The notes under the pieces are model-generated. The model was not told the origin of the DNA, did not search any database, and was given only the letters and a program-made list of their open reading frames with translations. A stretch of 64,000 nucleotides of DNA from Acanthochromis polyacanthus (taxonomy: Eukaryota > Chordata > Actinopteri > Pomacentridae), in NCBI RefSeq assembly GCF_021347895.1, contig NC_067122.1:36054215-36118214 (forward strand), read 5' to 3'. Every line of letters begins with the position of its first letter. Positions within the stretch are counted from its first letter, which is position 1. Positions 41,650 to 61,178 of this stretch are shown piece by piece. Position numbers and translations under genes: made by a program.

Positions 41650-44600
41650 TGTGTGCTGTGTGGGCGATGCTGGTCTGTCTGGTGCTCTGTGGGAAGCTGA
41701 CCGCTGTGGATGCAGCACCCCTCTGCACCAACGCCCAGGCTGGGTGCCACGTTCTGTCCCTGGCCAACCTGTTTGACCGGGTCATCCAACACTCAGCCAG
41801 GATGCATGGCATTTCCAATGACCTGCACTCCGAGTTTGTAAGTCTCCTCGTGCAAACAGCCTGAGAATGCTTTTCTAATAAATGAATCATCAGTGAATAA
41901 GTCTAACTGTTTGTTCAACCTGAAAGTGTTATTCTGACATTTTGTAGATGCTCCTTTAACACGATGTAACATTTTCATACATAGTGCTCAACCAGGAAAC
42001 TGCATAAATACATTTAATTACCAGTTAATAGGTACACAAAGCAAAAACTAGTCAGTCTGTTATAATAGTAAAATGCAATGCTCCTGCTGTCCTGCTTTAC
42101 CTTAATGTTCAGTTAGTGATCACATTTATGAACTGCTAGGATTATTTGGGAGGATGTAGTCTGTTTTCCTGTTAAATTTTACTGGATATTTACATTATTT
42201 TACCTCCTATGTATGAACATGGTTTGGACAAAATAATAGAATGAATCAACACCTCACTAAATTCTCTTCTTCTTCTTAATGTTCTTAATAAACAGACAGA
42301 GAGGCACAACACACACACAGATAGCAGGCCATTCTACTATTTCATTCACCACTTCTGTACTCTTGCTACAGCTGACATTTAGATGACACCTGACCTCCGA
42401 TATTTCATTCATGTTTCTCCTGTCAGGAGCTTTACTTCCTGCCCAGTAAGAATCAGATTGGCCGGGTCAGTCGGAACTGTCATACGTCATCCATCCTCAC
42501 CCCAAATGGCAAAGAGAATGCTCAGAGAATGGCGGTGAATTAACCTTTCTAATAGTCATCTCCTTTTATTGGCATCAACAATTCTGTCATCCTTGACATT
42601 TTCCTTTCTTTGTTCTCATGTACAAGTCACCATATGGATGCTGAAAACATTTTTAATTTCCCAAAGTTTCTATGTATCATCTACATTACTCAAATCTTTT
42701 CCTATTGTGTCCTTTTACTTTTATTTTTGCATCTTTCCACTATTCCAACAAACTATCAGTGGTTTGAATGTATGAATGTAGACTCTCAACTGTCATGGCT
42801 GAAGGACAGTCTGAACTGTCTTTTAAGTGTGTCATTTGTTCACCTGTCCTGTTATCACTGCAGAGAGAAGAACTGACGGAGGTGATTTTAAAGCTCCTGG
42901 TGGCATGGAGAGACCCTTTGTGGCATTTCCACCAGAGCATGGCTCACCACCATGACTTCAATAACTTCAGCTCCAACAAATCTCTTGAAATGAGTGACAT
43001 GGTGCATGAGCTACGCAAAGGTGTCCAGAAAGTGGTTGAGAAGGTACCGTATGTCTACATTTCTCAGGTGGTAGAGTGTGCTGTCCGCTGATGTTAAGTT
43101 TGGCGGTTTGAAGTGTCCTTGGCTAAGACACTGAACCTCAATGTGCTCACGGTGGCAGGCAGACATCTTGCACGGCAGCTCAACTTTTTTAAACACCACA
43201 TTCCAGTTGAGATAGAAGTAAGCTTAGTACAAATTAAAACATTAATTTCAACAGGAAAACTAGACTAGTTTTTAAAAGAACATTTCATATTTTTTTAAAG
43301 TGAAGCCTAAATGTATATTTGAAGAGTTCATTTGCAAAAACAGGTAACTCTGTTTTCAGAAAACTCATTTTTTTATTGTTTACTTGAGATAGTAATAATA
43401 ATAATAATAACACTAATAATTTTTTTTCTCTATTTTGTCATGTATTTTACTACTGAGTCAAATCCACTCAACTTCAGTTTCATTGATATTATCTCAAGGA
43501 AACAATAAAAAAGAATCTTTTCTGAAAATTTATCAAAATGGAGTTATCTGTTTTTGCAAATGAACTCTTCATTTATTTTATATATTTTGTAATCAAAAAG
43601 CTTTATGTTTAAAGTGGTCCTCATTTTCACATCTCTACCGATACGATATAAGTTCATGCTGTAGGGCCCCTGCCTCTGTTCAGCTGTGAATTTCTCTCTC
43701 TCAGGCGTGTTTGGATGTGTGAGTTTGTATTTGGTGTGTATGGATAAGTAAATGACAGATTACAGAAAAGCATTACTTTTAAACCGACAACTCAGTAAGG
43801 ACCGCATGGTTTTACCTTGTTGACATGTTTCGACTGCATCTTCTTCAGAGCGTAATCTGAGGCATGACGACAGATTCTAACAGATCTGTCAGATCGGCCA
43901 CGTGATAAAAAGACACATCATCACAGGTCGGACGACGCTCTGAGGAGGACGGCAGATGCAGTCGAAACACATCGGCAAGATAAAACCATACTTTCTTTAT
44001 TGAGTTGTTGGTGTAAATGTAACTCAATTCTATAATAAGACAAAATGAACAAAATCCAACTAAAGGACAGATTGTAAAGTACTTAAGTGTAAAGGAATGT
44101 GTGATTGGATTCTACCTCAGTAAAATATAGTTTACTTTCAGGTCGCATAATCAAAGTAAATGAAAAGGAAAACGGTCTGTATGTCACACATCTGCACAAA
44201 GAAAATTGACCACACTTCCTGTCTAATTTCTTTGTTTTAGCAGAGAGCAACGGATAACATTGAAAACTGAGTGAAGAATTCTATAGTAATTAAACCAAAT
44301 GTTAAAAGCCATTGTCAACATGTCTTGAAATGGTTTGACTAGCTATAAGCTGACAAACTGTAAAATAAACTTAGTAGCATGTATGTTTAGTTGACATCAT
44401 TATTTCTATGCCTTTGTTGTGTTCTCACATTTTCTATTTTGTAGCAAGAGTTTTAAAGTGTTGGGCTGATATACTGTTATAACATTTGTTAGTACAGAGC
44501 AGCCATGGAGGCTTTCTTCTCCTTGTCCTCTGGGGTCATGGAATGTCTAGTATGAGTAGGGTTACGGTTTATATTCCTCGTGAAATGTGTGGATTCTGTT

Positions 44601-45020
44601 TTGTATTTGCACATTTAAATCGGTGAAATACATAATAATTAAGTAAAAAACAAGACGCACAAGATTTTTATGTAGAACATCTTGTATTTAGACCTCATTT
44701 GAGTGAAAGTAGCTGTTCTTTTCCAGAATCTGTATATATTTAAAAACCAGAACATGTCTTCTTTGAGAAAAATGAGTAGTAGTGGTAGGAAGATGCCATG
44801 CTTACGTGTGTCCTTTTTGCTTTAGATGCAGATGTTGGGAATAATAAGTAACTCTGTCAGCAACCTGGCTTCTCCTGAGGCTTTGTTGGCGTCTGACAGT
44901 GCTGAGTGGCGCCTCATGAAAGACTATGATCTTCTCTACTGCTTTCGCCGAGATTCTAACAAGGTCCAGAACTACCTGAAGATCCTTAAGTGTCGAATTG
45001 TTCCGGAGCACGGATGCTAA
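41650..45020 (+). CDS. prl2: Prolactin 2 (six-cysteine prolactin), exons 2-5
   Basis: Coding exons are 41650-41837, 42427-42534, 42864-43043 and 44826-45020 (TAA at 45018-45020), all GT-AG and in phase. Exon 2 begins in phase 1 (TG then TGT), as in the GH/prolactin family, so one upstream exon supplies the start. If it ends in A, the junction makes ATG and gives a roughly 22-residue signal peptide before APLCTNAQAGCHVLS. The mature protein would have 201 residues. It has six cysteines: a close N-terminal pair (C4, C11), one in NCHTSS, one in CFRRDSNK, one in LKC and one in the terminal HGC. Ordinary fish PRL1 lacks the N-terminal pair; this one has it, as in tetrapod prolactin and the PRL2 described in non-mammalian vertebrates. 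Expected role: secreted four-helix cytokine acting through prolactin receptors and JAK-STAT signalling. Confidence 0.93.
43310..43580. mobile_element. Long-TIR MITE in prl2 intron 4
   Basis: 'gaagagttcatttgcaaaaa' at 43321-43340 recurs inverted ('tttttgcaaatgaactcttc') at 43551-43570. The complementarity continues inward for roughly 80 further bases with mismatches, around a central AAT-rich loop. Non-coding foldback-type element. Confidence 0.7.
43808..43992. mobile_element. Foldback element in prl2 intron 4
   Basis: Left arm 'ggttttaccttgttgacatg' and following 'tttcgactgcatcttcttca'; right arm reads 'gcagatgcagtcgaaacaca' and 'tcggcaagataaaacc'. The arms are inverted repeats of about 50 bases around a loop holding a second palindrome 'acagatctgt'. 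A related single arm is at 11510-11585. Confidence 0.65.
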
Positions 45021-45560
45021 AGGCCCAACAGCAATGGAGATTGCGCTAAATCTTCTGAATTATCAGCATTAGAATGGAAATGTGAACTACACAGATAAAG
45101 CTGTAGTTTTTGTTGTGTTTTCTATATACAGAGCATCAGATGTTACCTTAAACACACATGTTCACTTCTATCATGACTGAAGTGCTACTGGAACCCAAAG
45201 ACTGTGTCCATCCTGCCTGTAATTCCTGATATTATATAGTCCATCCTTAGGAACATTAAATGAAGGCAGACAGGATGGATTTACAATGACACATGTCATG
45301 ATACACTCCTTAAAAATGCATATCATGTTGAAATATAGTAATAATGTATAAATATTTCAAGAAAAAACATGTTTTTTTCTGTCATTTCTACTGTGAAGAC
45401 ACTTATAGAAAAAGAGACGGCTCCATGCAGGTACTACGGCTGCAGAACACAGCATATTTCACCCTCAAGTCACAGGAGAATCCTGACAATCCACACATGA
45501 TATCTTGTTCTCTGAGGCCTAAAGTTAACTAGGAAATAATGGTCTGTCCAAATAAAGCAC
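45021..45560 (+). other. prl2 3' UTR (presumed)
   Basis: Follows the prl2 stop. A canonical AATAAA at 45551-45556 is a plausible polyadenylation signal; a second is near 45846. The UTR end is inferred, not shown. Confidence 0.5.
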
Positions 45561-46584
45561 TCATACACCTTACATGCACTAAAAGTTACTGGTGCCAGAG
45601 ACTCCTATAATGTAGCTGTCAGGAGCAACAGTCTCCAACAACTCTGTTAATGTTCACAGTCCAGATCATGAGTATTTGGACAGTTTCCATTTTTTGTTCT
45701 TCAGATTTCTGTGCTTTAACATTTTAACATTTGAAAGGAAATACTGAATAATACATGAAAGTGCCAAATCACAGCTTCAATTTGAGTAGATTTAAATGAG
45801 TACAGAATGAACAGCATCCCAGACATAGCCTTTCAAACAATTCTAAATAAACTGGACTGTTGCATATGAGGTAAAACAAAATAGTCATATTTAACCCGTT
45901 TAATCCCAAATTTTTCCCTGCAAAATACGTGCATGTATTTTACTCCTTAGGCCTCCCTAACACATAATATGTTTTTTTTTAATTTCATGTTTGTTTTGTT
46001 GGTGAAAATGTAGGTTTTATACTCAGCAACCACTGTTGCCGGTGAGAAACTGCATAGTCTAAATTTACACAAATTCTTCAGTTCAGACCTATTAACACAT
46101 TTTTTTTAAAAAGTAAGAATAAAACTAATAAGTGTAATATATTCTAACTAGGCATGGTTATAAATGTGTTCACAACTTTATAAGATACATAAAGATACCA
46201 TGGTAATGCATTTTGAAGAGAACTAAAATTAACAACATTGTATTTACTGCATTTCACAGTCCCATAAAACAGTTAAATAACACTACAGCTAAGACTGTTT
46301 GATCTTACAAAATAAGAGCTGACCATAGTTTACAAAAATAAAATAAATTCACATTATGACAGTAGCTTAGATTGACTGTTTACTGAACACTAACATCATG
46401 GCCAGACAATGAGTGTACATAAAGCTCTCATGCAACTGATAGCTGTTTTGTGTATGGAATCATCTTGTGAACACCCCTAGAGTTAGAGGATATATGAGAG
46501 GGAACAAATCAACAGAGTCTGCTTTAGGTTGTTTCCTGCTGTCTGCTGAAGTTCCTCCATAGGTCACAAAATGTGGTTTATTGG
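45561..46584. other. Intergenic DNA
   Basis: A/T-rich. 45650-45850 reads like remnant transposon sequence ('catgagtatttggacagttt') but is not assignable. Confidence 0.35.
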
Positions 46585-46589
46585 ATGGA

Positions 46590-46700
46590 CTACCCTGTCC
46601 AGGGTGTCCCCTGCCTTCGCCTGAGTCAGCTGGGATAGACTCCAGCACCCCCCATGACCCTAGTGAGGATAAAGCGGTGTATAGAGAATGGATGGATGAA
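46590..46700 (+). repeat. SINE 3' fragment
   Basis: 3' third of the SINE family of 12048-12412, from 'cctgtccagggtgtcccctg' to a GGATGGAT tail. Confidence 0.85.
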
Positions 46701-47900
46701 TGGATGGACTATGTATTGACTATGTATGTTTGTATTGGACTACGGATTATGCTAGCGGCAGCAAATGTTGCCATGCTTACGTTTACTCTTCATATGATCA
46801 AAAGATGCATGCAGGCATAAAATTCTCATTATCTATCAGTAGTAGACCCTTTTAAAAATGAATGTACAAAGTATGAGCAGTAACAGCTCTACTGCAGCAC
46901 ACAGAGGGAACGTACAGACAGTTATTTGAGTGATGTTTGATTAATGTGACAATGCAAAGTGCAGTTCACAGACAGTGGGGTGTGGTGAGTGTCTCTGGAT
47001 GGGGCAGATAGAAGAGGGGGGGTAACAGTTTAGTAGCCTCACTGCCTGAGGATACGGGCTGAAGGCTGGTCTGGTGGTTTGAGCTCCTATGTCATTCTGT
47101 ATCTCATTTATCTCATTTCATGTCTCCTTGTCATTGTTCTGTCATATTTTTCATTTTGCGTCTCAGTTTATTGTCTCACTTTTCTGTTGTGTTTTGTTTG
47201 AGTTGTTCTGTCTCTTTTGTGTCTCATTTGTATTATTTTATGCCTCTTTTTTTATTTTATGTCTCTTTTGTCTCACTTGATTTTAGGAGAGTGGATAGCT
47301 CTGTAACTGCAACATAGTTTGGTTATCTTGCTCGCTGACTCCTGACCACAACACACAATATGGCAGACCCGATAGTGTGATGTCATGTGAAAACTATCTA
47401 TAACCGTTTTCTTTATAGAAGTTACATCCTAGCAAAAATGTTCACCTCTTCATTCTGTGCTCTTGTTGCAATGTGCTGATCGCCAATGGTTATGAAGAAT
47501 GACATACCAGATCACTAAAGTGCCGCTTCAAAGATGTTTTCAGTTTGGTTTCAAAAAGTTTGTCAGTGGTGGAGCATGCTAAATGTGGTTTGGTAGGTTG
47601 TTCCAGCAGCTTGGAGCAGAAAGCTTAAACACAGTTTTACCAGTAGGCCTGAGAAAGAACCACGTTTTGTTCCAGATGAGCAGTCTACCCAATGCAGAGT
47701 TTGCAAATATGTCAGAGATATCGGGGTGGCACACCATGCGGTCCTTAAAATGAGTATTAAAAATGTAAAATTAATTCTAATACTTACTGAAAGCCAGTGT
47801 AGCACAAAAGCCATATGGGGACATTTCCTTCTTTTAGTGAAACCCCTAAGAACTGTAATCTGTTAGTCAAAAGGAAAAACATTCACACAAAGGCTAAGTG
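46701..47900. other. Intergenic DNA
   Basis: No gene recognised. 47090-47280 is T-rich, low-complexity sequence built on 'gtctca/gtctc' motifs, which creates long spurious frames. Confidence 0.4.
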
Positions 47901-47901
47901 C

Positions 47902-47948
47902 TGAATGAATGAATGAATGAATGAATGAATGAATGAATGAATGAATGA
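47902..47948 (+). repeat. (TGAA)n microsatellite
   Basis: About eleven to twelve TGAA tetramers. Confidence 0.95.
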
Positions 47949-47954
47949 AAGCGT

Positions 47955-48427
47955 CCTAGAAGAACCATGCCAGTCCAAGCCATGACATTGCTTCCACTGT
48001 TTCCTAGATGAACTTGTATGTTTGGGATCAAACATTTCTCCAAACCTTATTCTTTCCATCACTTTGGTAAAGGTTCATCTTTGTCTCAGCAGTCCATAAA
48101 ACTTTGTCCCAGAATTTCTGAGGCTCATCTCTGTACTTTTAGGCAATTTCCAGCCTGGCCTTCCTGCTCTTCTTGCTCATGATGGGTTTGATCTTCTGGT
48201 GTAGTTTCTGCACTTCATGAAGTCTTCTGTGAACAGTAGATTGGGATTCTTTCACTCCTGCCCTCTGGAAATCGGTGCTGATGTCACTAACAGTTGTTTT
48301 AGGTTCTTTCTTTACAGCTCTCACAATTATTCTGTCTTCAACTGCTGCTGTTTTCCTCCTTCTACCTGTTCAACATGTTACTTAATACACCAGTGGTTTC
48401 TTTTTTCTTGAGGGCATTCCAAATGGT
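47955..48427 (-). mobile_element. Tc1-like transposase N-terminal relic (family E)
   Basis: On the minus strand, 48139-48324 reads MRAVKKEPKTTVSDISTDFQ followed by RAGVKESQSTVHRRLHEV and KSRKARLEIA, the paired-like HTH region and linker of a Tc1 transposase. Its 5' flank continues beyond the SINE insertion at 48428-48780. DDE domain degraded. Confidence 0.7.
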
Positions 48428-48780
48428 GGGCTGCACAGTGGTATAATGGTTAGCACTTTTGTCTTGCAGCAAGAAGATCCCCGGTTCAAATCCCAGCCTG
48501 GGCCTGGGATCTTTCTGCATGGAGTTTGCATGTTCTCCCTGTGCATGTGTGGGTTTTCTCCGGGCACTCTGGCTTCCTCCCACAGTCCAAAAATATGCTG
48601 AGGTTAATTTATTACTCTAAATTGTCCGTAGGTGTGAATGTGAGTGTGATTGTTTGTCTGTATATGTAGCCCTGTGACAGACTGGTGACCTGTCCAGGGT
48701 GTCCCCTGCCTTCGCCTGAGTCAGCTGGGATAGACTCCAGCACCCCCTGTGACCCTAGTGAGGATAAAGAGGATGGATGG
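48428..48780 (+). mobile_element. tRNA-derived SINE with perfect 12-bp target duplication
   Basis: Same family as 12048-12412: starts GGGCTGCACAGTGGTATAAT, B-box GGTTCAAATCC, ends GGATGGATGG. Flanked by ATTCCAAATGGT at 48416-48427 and 48781-48792. The exact duplication shows insertion by target-primed reverse transcription into older transposon DNA and suggests recent activity. Confidence 0.92.
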
Positions 48781-48792
48781 ATTCCAAATGGT

Positions 48793-49017
48793 TCTATTGT
48801 TCAATGACTGATTAATTTTAAATCTTCACTCGGCTTCACAGTCTCTTGTTTTTCACCCATAGACAGCTCTCTGGTCTTCATGTTGGTTACACCTCTAACT
48901 ATAGATGCAGTCTGTACAGCAAAACTCAAATCTGAAACTGAATGCAGACATTGAGCACTATTCTGTTCCAGTGCTTTTGGAGGGGAGTTTAGGTGTTGGA
49001 GTCTATCCTAGCTGACT
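48793..49017. other. Continuation of the SINE-interrupted repeat
   Basis: Downstream half of the older element split by the SINE; no coding potential. Confidence 0.4.
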
Positions 49018-49019
49018 TA

Positions 49020-50642
49020 CAATACCAGGCAAAAGTTTGGACTCACCCTAATTCTTCTGTGATTGGTTCATATTACCTAAATTATGAGCATAATTTAGCC
49101 ATGTTTCATTTCTAATCACAGTAGAACTATAGATAAGAACACTGAAAACAGAATTGAAGCATCTAGCATATAATACTGTTAACAAACTGTCTAAATCCGT
49201 GACTCATCAAAATAGCCTCCTTTAGCTTTGATAACTGCTTGACAAATTCGAGGCATTCTTGCAATCAGTGAGATAATCACTTGAAATTACCTCCCATGCT
49301 TCTGCCAACATCTCATAAAGGTTTGCAGCACTTGTGGGTTGCTTGTTCTTGACGTTTCTGTCCAGTTCATCCCATACAAGTTCGATGCGGTTAAGGTCAG
49401 GGGATTGAGCTGGCCAAGTCATAATCCTTAGCTTCCCCTCCTCTTCTTTCTTGGCCAAATACCTCTGACACAGTTTGGAGGTGTGCTTTGGATTGTTGTC
49501 TTCTTGTAGTGTGAATGTCTGTCCCACTGAACACAGCCCAGAGGGAATGTCATGCCTCTGTAAGATACTGTGGTATCCATGCTGATTTAGAATTCCTGTG
49601 ACTTTGTGCAGATCACCAGTCTGACCCCCTGCAAAACAGCCCCAGACCATCATGCTACCTCCACCATGCTTTACTGTGGGAACAACACACACAGGAGTCA
49701 AGCGTTCTCCAGCCCGAACGTACTTGTACCATTTTGATCCAAACATTTCAAACTTTGACTCATCTGTAAACAGAACTGTTTTCCATTCTTCTACAGTACA
49801 GTTTCTATGTTGTTTAGCCCACTGAAGTCTCTTCTTGATGTATGTTCTGCTTTCTTAGCAGTGGTTTCCTAGCAGCTACCCTGCCTTTCAGACCAGATTC
49901 CCGCAGTCTACGCCGCACAGTATCCACTGACACATTATTGCTCCTGGTTGAGTTTAGCTGAGCTCTTATTTCTGGGGCTATCTTTTGTCTATTTTGAAGA
50001 CTGGTGACCCTGATGAACTTATCTTCAGCTTTAGATGCGACTCTGCTTCTACCAGAGCGAAATCTGTCTTCATGTGAACCTGTTTCTTCATATCTCTGTT
50101 TTTGCAACTACACTTTGTGAGACTAACTTTTTTCAAAACCTGAATTTTAATCATTTTCACTTTGCTTAACCGAGGTTTTCTGGCCATTTTTTGTGCTACT
50201 TCAGATTTAGATAATTTTCAAATTAGCTAAAGACATTCTTCTTTCCAGAATTTGTCAGTCTTTTATATCAACTCAAAACAGTAACACAAAATATTTGTGA
50301 ACAGAGTAAAGAACTGTGAATCAAGGCGTGAAAAACATTCTATTGGGACAGCATAGTTATTACAGGGGACATGCAACCCTTCGTAAAGATATTTTAAGTG
50401 TTTTAACCAAACAAAAGATGGGGTAATGTTGCTACCTAAACCTTCTTATAATGATTTCATCAATAAATCCTTAGAAATATCCCCACTTGAGTGCCATACT
50501 TGATTAAATTTTGTTCATAGCATACTCATGAATGTTCTTCCAATAATTAGAAATAAATTGCTGAAGTTAGCTCTTAATTGGGTTGTTTTGACAAAAAAAC
50601 GGGAAAATTAAGGGCAAGTCCAAACTTTTGCCTGGTAGTGTA
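49020..50642 (-). mobile_element. Tc1-like transposon, near full length, transposase broken (family C)
   Basis: Termini 'taccaggcaaaagtttggac' at 49024 and its inverse at about 50615-50640. The minus-strand transposase is split by frameshifts. HTH at 49978-50187 (MARKPRLSKVKMIKIQVLKK) and 49814-50107 (FRSGRSRVASKAEDKFIRVT, RRRLRESGLKGRVAARKPLL). DDE domain at 49222-49746: VKHGGGSMMVWGCFAGGQTG, QEDNNPKHTSKLC where the second D stands, and SPDLNRIELVWDEL with the final E. The first catalytic region is damaged around 49750. Confidence 0.88.
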
Positions 50643-50644
50643 GG

Positions 50645-50925
50645 GTGAAGGCAGAGTTCACTCTGGACAGGTCTGTGGTCTAAGACAAGGCCGTCACAGA
50701 GAGAAAAACCACCATGGATGCTCACACTTACACCTATGTCCTCTTTAGAATCAACAGTTAACCTCAGCATGTCTTTGGACAGAGGGAGAATCCACACATG
50801 TACATGGAGAACATGCAGACTCCACACAGAAAGATCCCAACAGAGGCCCAGGAGCCTTCTAGCTGTGGGGCGACAGTACGAATCCCTGCATCACCCTGCT
50901 GCCTCTGGCTAAACATGCACCATCT
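50645..50925 (-). repeat. Diverged SINE copy
   Basis: Reverse complement of the SINE body, e.g. 'acatggagaacatgcagact' and 'ccacacagaaagatccc' near 50800-50840. Old and heavily substituted. Confidence 0.6.
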
Positions 50926-51336
50926 GTGAGTGACTTTTATTAAGATAAAATGTCGACAGCCGCATTGATCCAGCCATGGCAAACTAAATATTGTTGCCTC
51001 TATGGAAATATTACTGTCACTGCTAGGGGCGCCTCTTTAAACACTTGTGAAAGCTGAATACATTTTGGACCTATCAGATGCTTTCCTGATAGTAGTGTTT
51101 AATGGATAAGTCTACAATGCCAAACCCTTTCGTACAGAATTTTGAAATACCGATTGGAAGCTCGTAAGTACCTGTATTCACCATTATTCTAAGAATTTAC
51201 AGAAATCCACAAGGTAATAATTTATCCATTTAGTTTGAGTTTGCCATGTTTATTGAGTGAAAAACAGAAACATAAAAAACAAAACTACACCAACAACACT
51301 GTGCTGAAATATGGCTTTGACGGTGGATCTGTGGCT
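50926..51336 (-). other. hspa14 3' UTR and flank
   Basis: Downstream of the hspa14 stop on the minus strand. A minus-strand AATAAA at 51249-51254, about 85 bases past the stop, is the likely polyadenylation signal. The remainder is unassigned. Confidence 0.6.
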
Positions 51337-59741
<8,405 letters not shown>

Positions 59742-59880
59742 CTGAAGGAAAAAACACAATACACTGAAGCTTTAATAATTTATTCACCCTTTGTCCATTA
59801 AATCATGCAGATGAAAATGGTTCTGAATGTCATAACAGTGACAATTACTGATTGTTATAAAGACAAAACAGCATTATTAT
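59742..59880. other. hspa14 intron, first part
   Basis: Short unassigned stretch upstream (in gene direction) of the exon at 59639-59741. Confidence 0.4.
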
Positions 59881-60206
59881 ACAGAGTGTCCCAAAAAACT
59901 GACAGCATTTGAGATGTCCATGTTGGAGTGGAGGAGAAATGATGGATTTATTTTGGACATAAAATGTTTCATTCTACAAATCTCAAATGAAAAATTCTGG
60001 GGGCAGTAATTTTCCAATGTTCCAAAGTTATTGCAGATATTCAATGTGTGCACTGCTTCAGTAGTGGAGTTCCTGAAACACTCGCTGCAGCATGTCGTGT
60101 AACGTTCTCCAGAGCCTCAGTGATTCTCTTCATGAGTTCCTCTGCATGTGGGAAGTGTTGGGATATAGACCAGTCCTTTCACCTCACAGAAAGATCACAC
60201 GCTATA

Positions 60207-60247
<41 letters not shown>

Positions 60248-60326
60248 CAAAATGATTATACTTTTTTCACAAATTTTAAAGAAATTATGTGATGAAATTA
60301 TGGCAATTTTTTGGGACACCCTGTTC
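59881..60326 (-). mobile_element. Mariner-type deletion derivative (MITE)
   Basis: Ends are inverted repeats: ACAGAGTGTCCCAAAAAACT on the left and, reverse complemented, ACAGGGTGTCCCAAAAAATT on the right. The minus strand keeps pieces of a transposase C-terminus: RITEALENV and MLQRVFQELHY, then SAHIEYLQ after a stop, as in many mariner-like transposases that end near 'GAHIE'. An AAT microsatellite interrupts it at 60206-60246. Non-autonomous. Confidence 0.75.
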
Positions 60327-61025
60327 ATTACGCTCTGAACCAACCACTTGTGTGTTTACCACACATGTATCAGTTGTGATTTCATTTTCAGCAGTGCATA
60401 GTTTTTAATATCTGCAGCAGCTTTTGTTTGCGAGTTATCCTTTTTGTTAAAATTAATGCAGTCTAATCAGTTATCCATCAGTTATGCAGTAAGTCTTGGC
60501 TTTATGAAGGTTTTATTTTTGTCTAAACACTTTAAAGAGCAGTTATTTCAACATTTCCATATATTGGAGGCTATATCCACCAAAATTCTTATACAGCTGA
60601 CTCACCACCCCTCTAAAGTTTTTCAGTTCCTACATAGTTTGACTCGTCAGATGTAGTCTGCAGTTCACAACTGTTGCACTAATGTCAAAATCATAAACAG
60701 TCACTGTTCTCATGATCTGGAGTAGCTGACAGTTCAACACAGGCCCATTTACCTTCCACGAGACTCTGCTATTGCTATAGTAACAAATGTTTGCATTCCA
60801 CTGAATGCTAATGCTAGCATAGCATTAGATTACTTGCACAGCACCAGAATCGTTCAACAGAGCAGATATCCAAAGGCAGCTCATGTCATAGTTGGAGATC
60901 TGAACCATGCACATTTAAAGAGAGTTCTCTCTTTGAGCAAACAACAATCAAGATGAGAAAACATGCTGAATAAATCTGATTCTAACATTAGGAAAGGCTT
61001 TAAATCAGCACCACCTCCACACATA
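60327..61025. other. hspa14 intron, unassigned
   Basis: No recognised gene or repeat. Confidence 0.4.
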
Positions 61026-61178
61026 CAGCCATGGCCATAAGTTTGGACACAGCATGACTTCCTGTGTCTGTTTTGATGTCTATTACAGAACATAACTAAT
61101 ATTTTTTGACAGCACCAGTTTAATTAGTCAACAAATCAACAAGGGATATAATATTATCAATAAATTCCAACAATTGGA

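Noticed and set aside
47089..47317. Hydrophobic frame rich in F, S and L
   Set aside because: Low-complexity 'gtctca/tttt' sequence, not a membrane protein.
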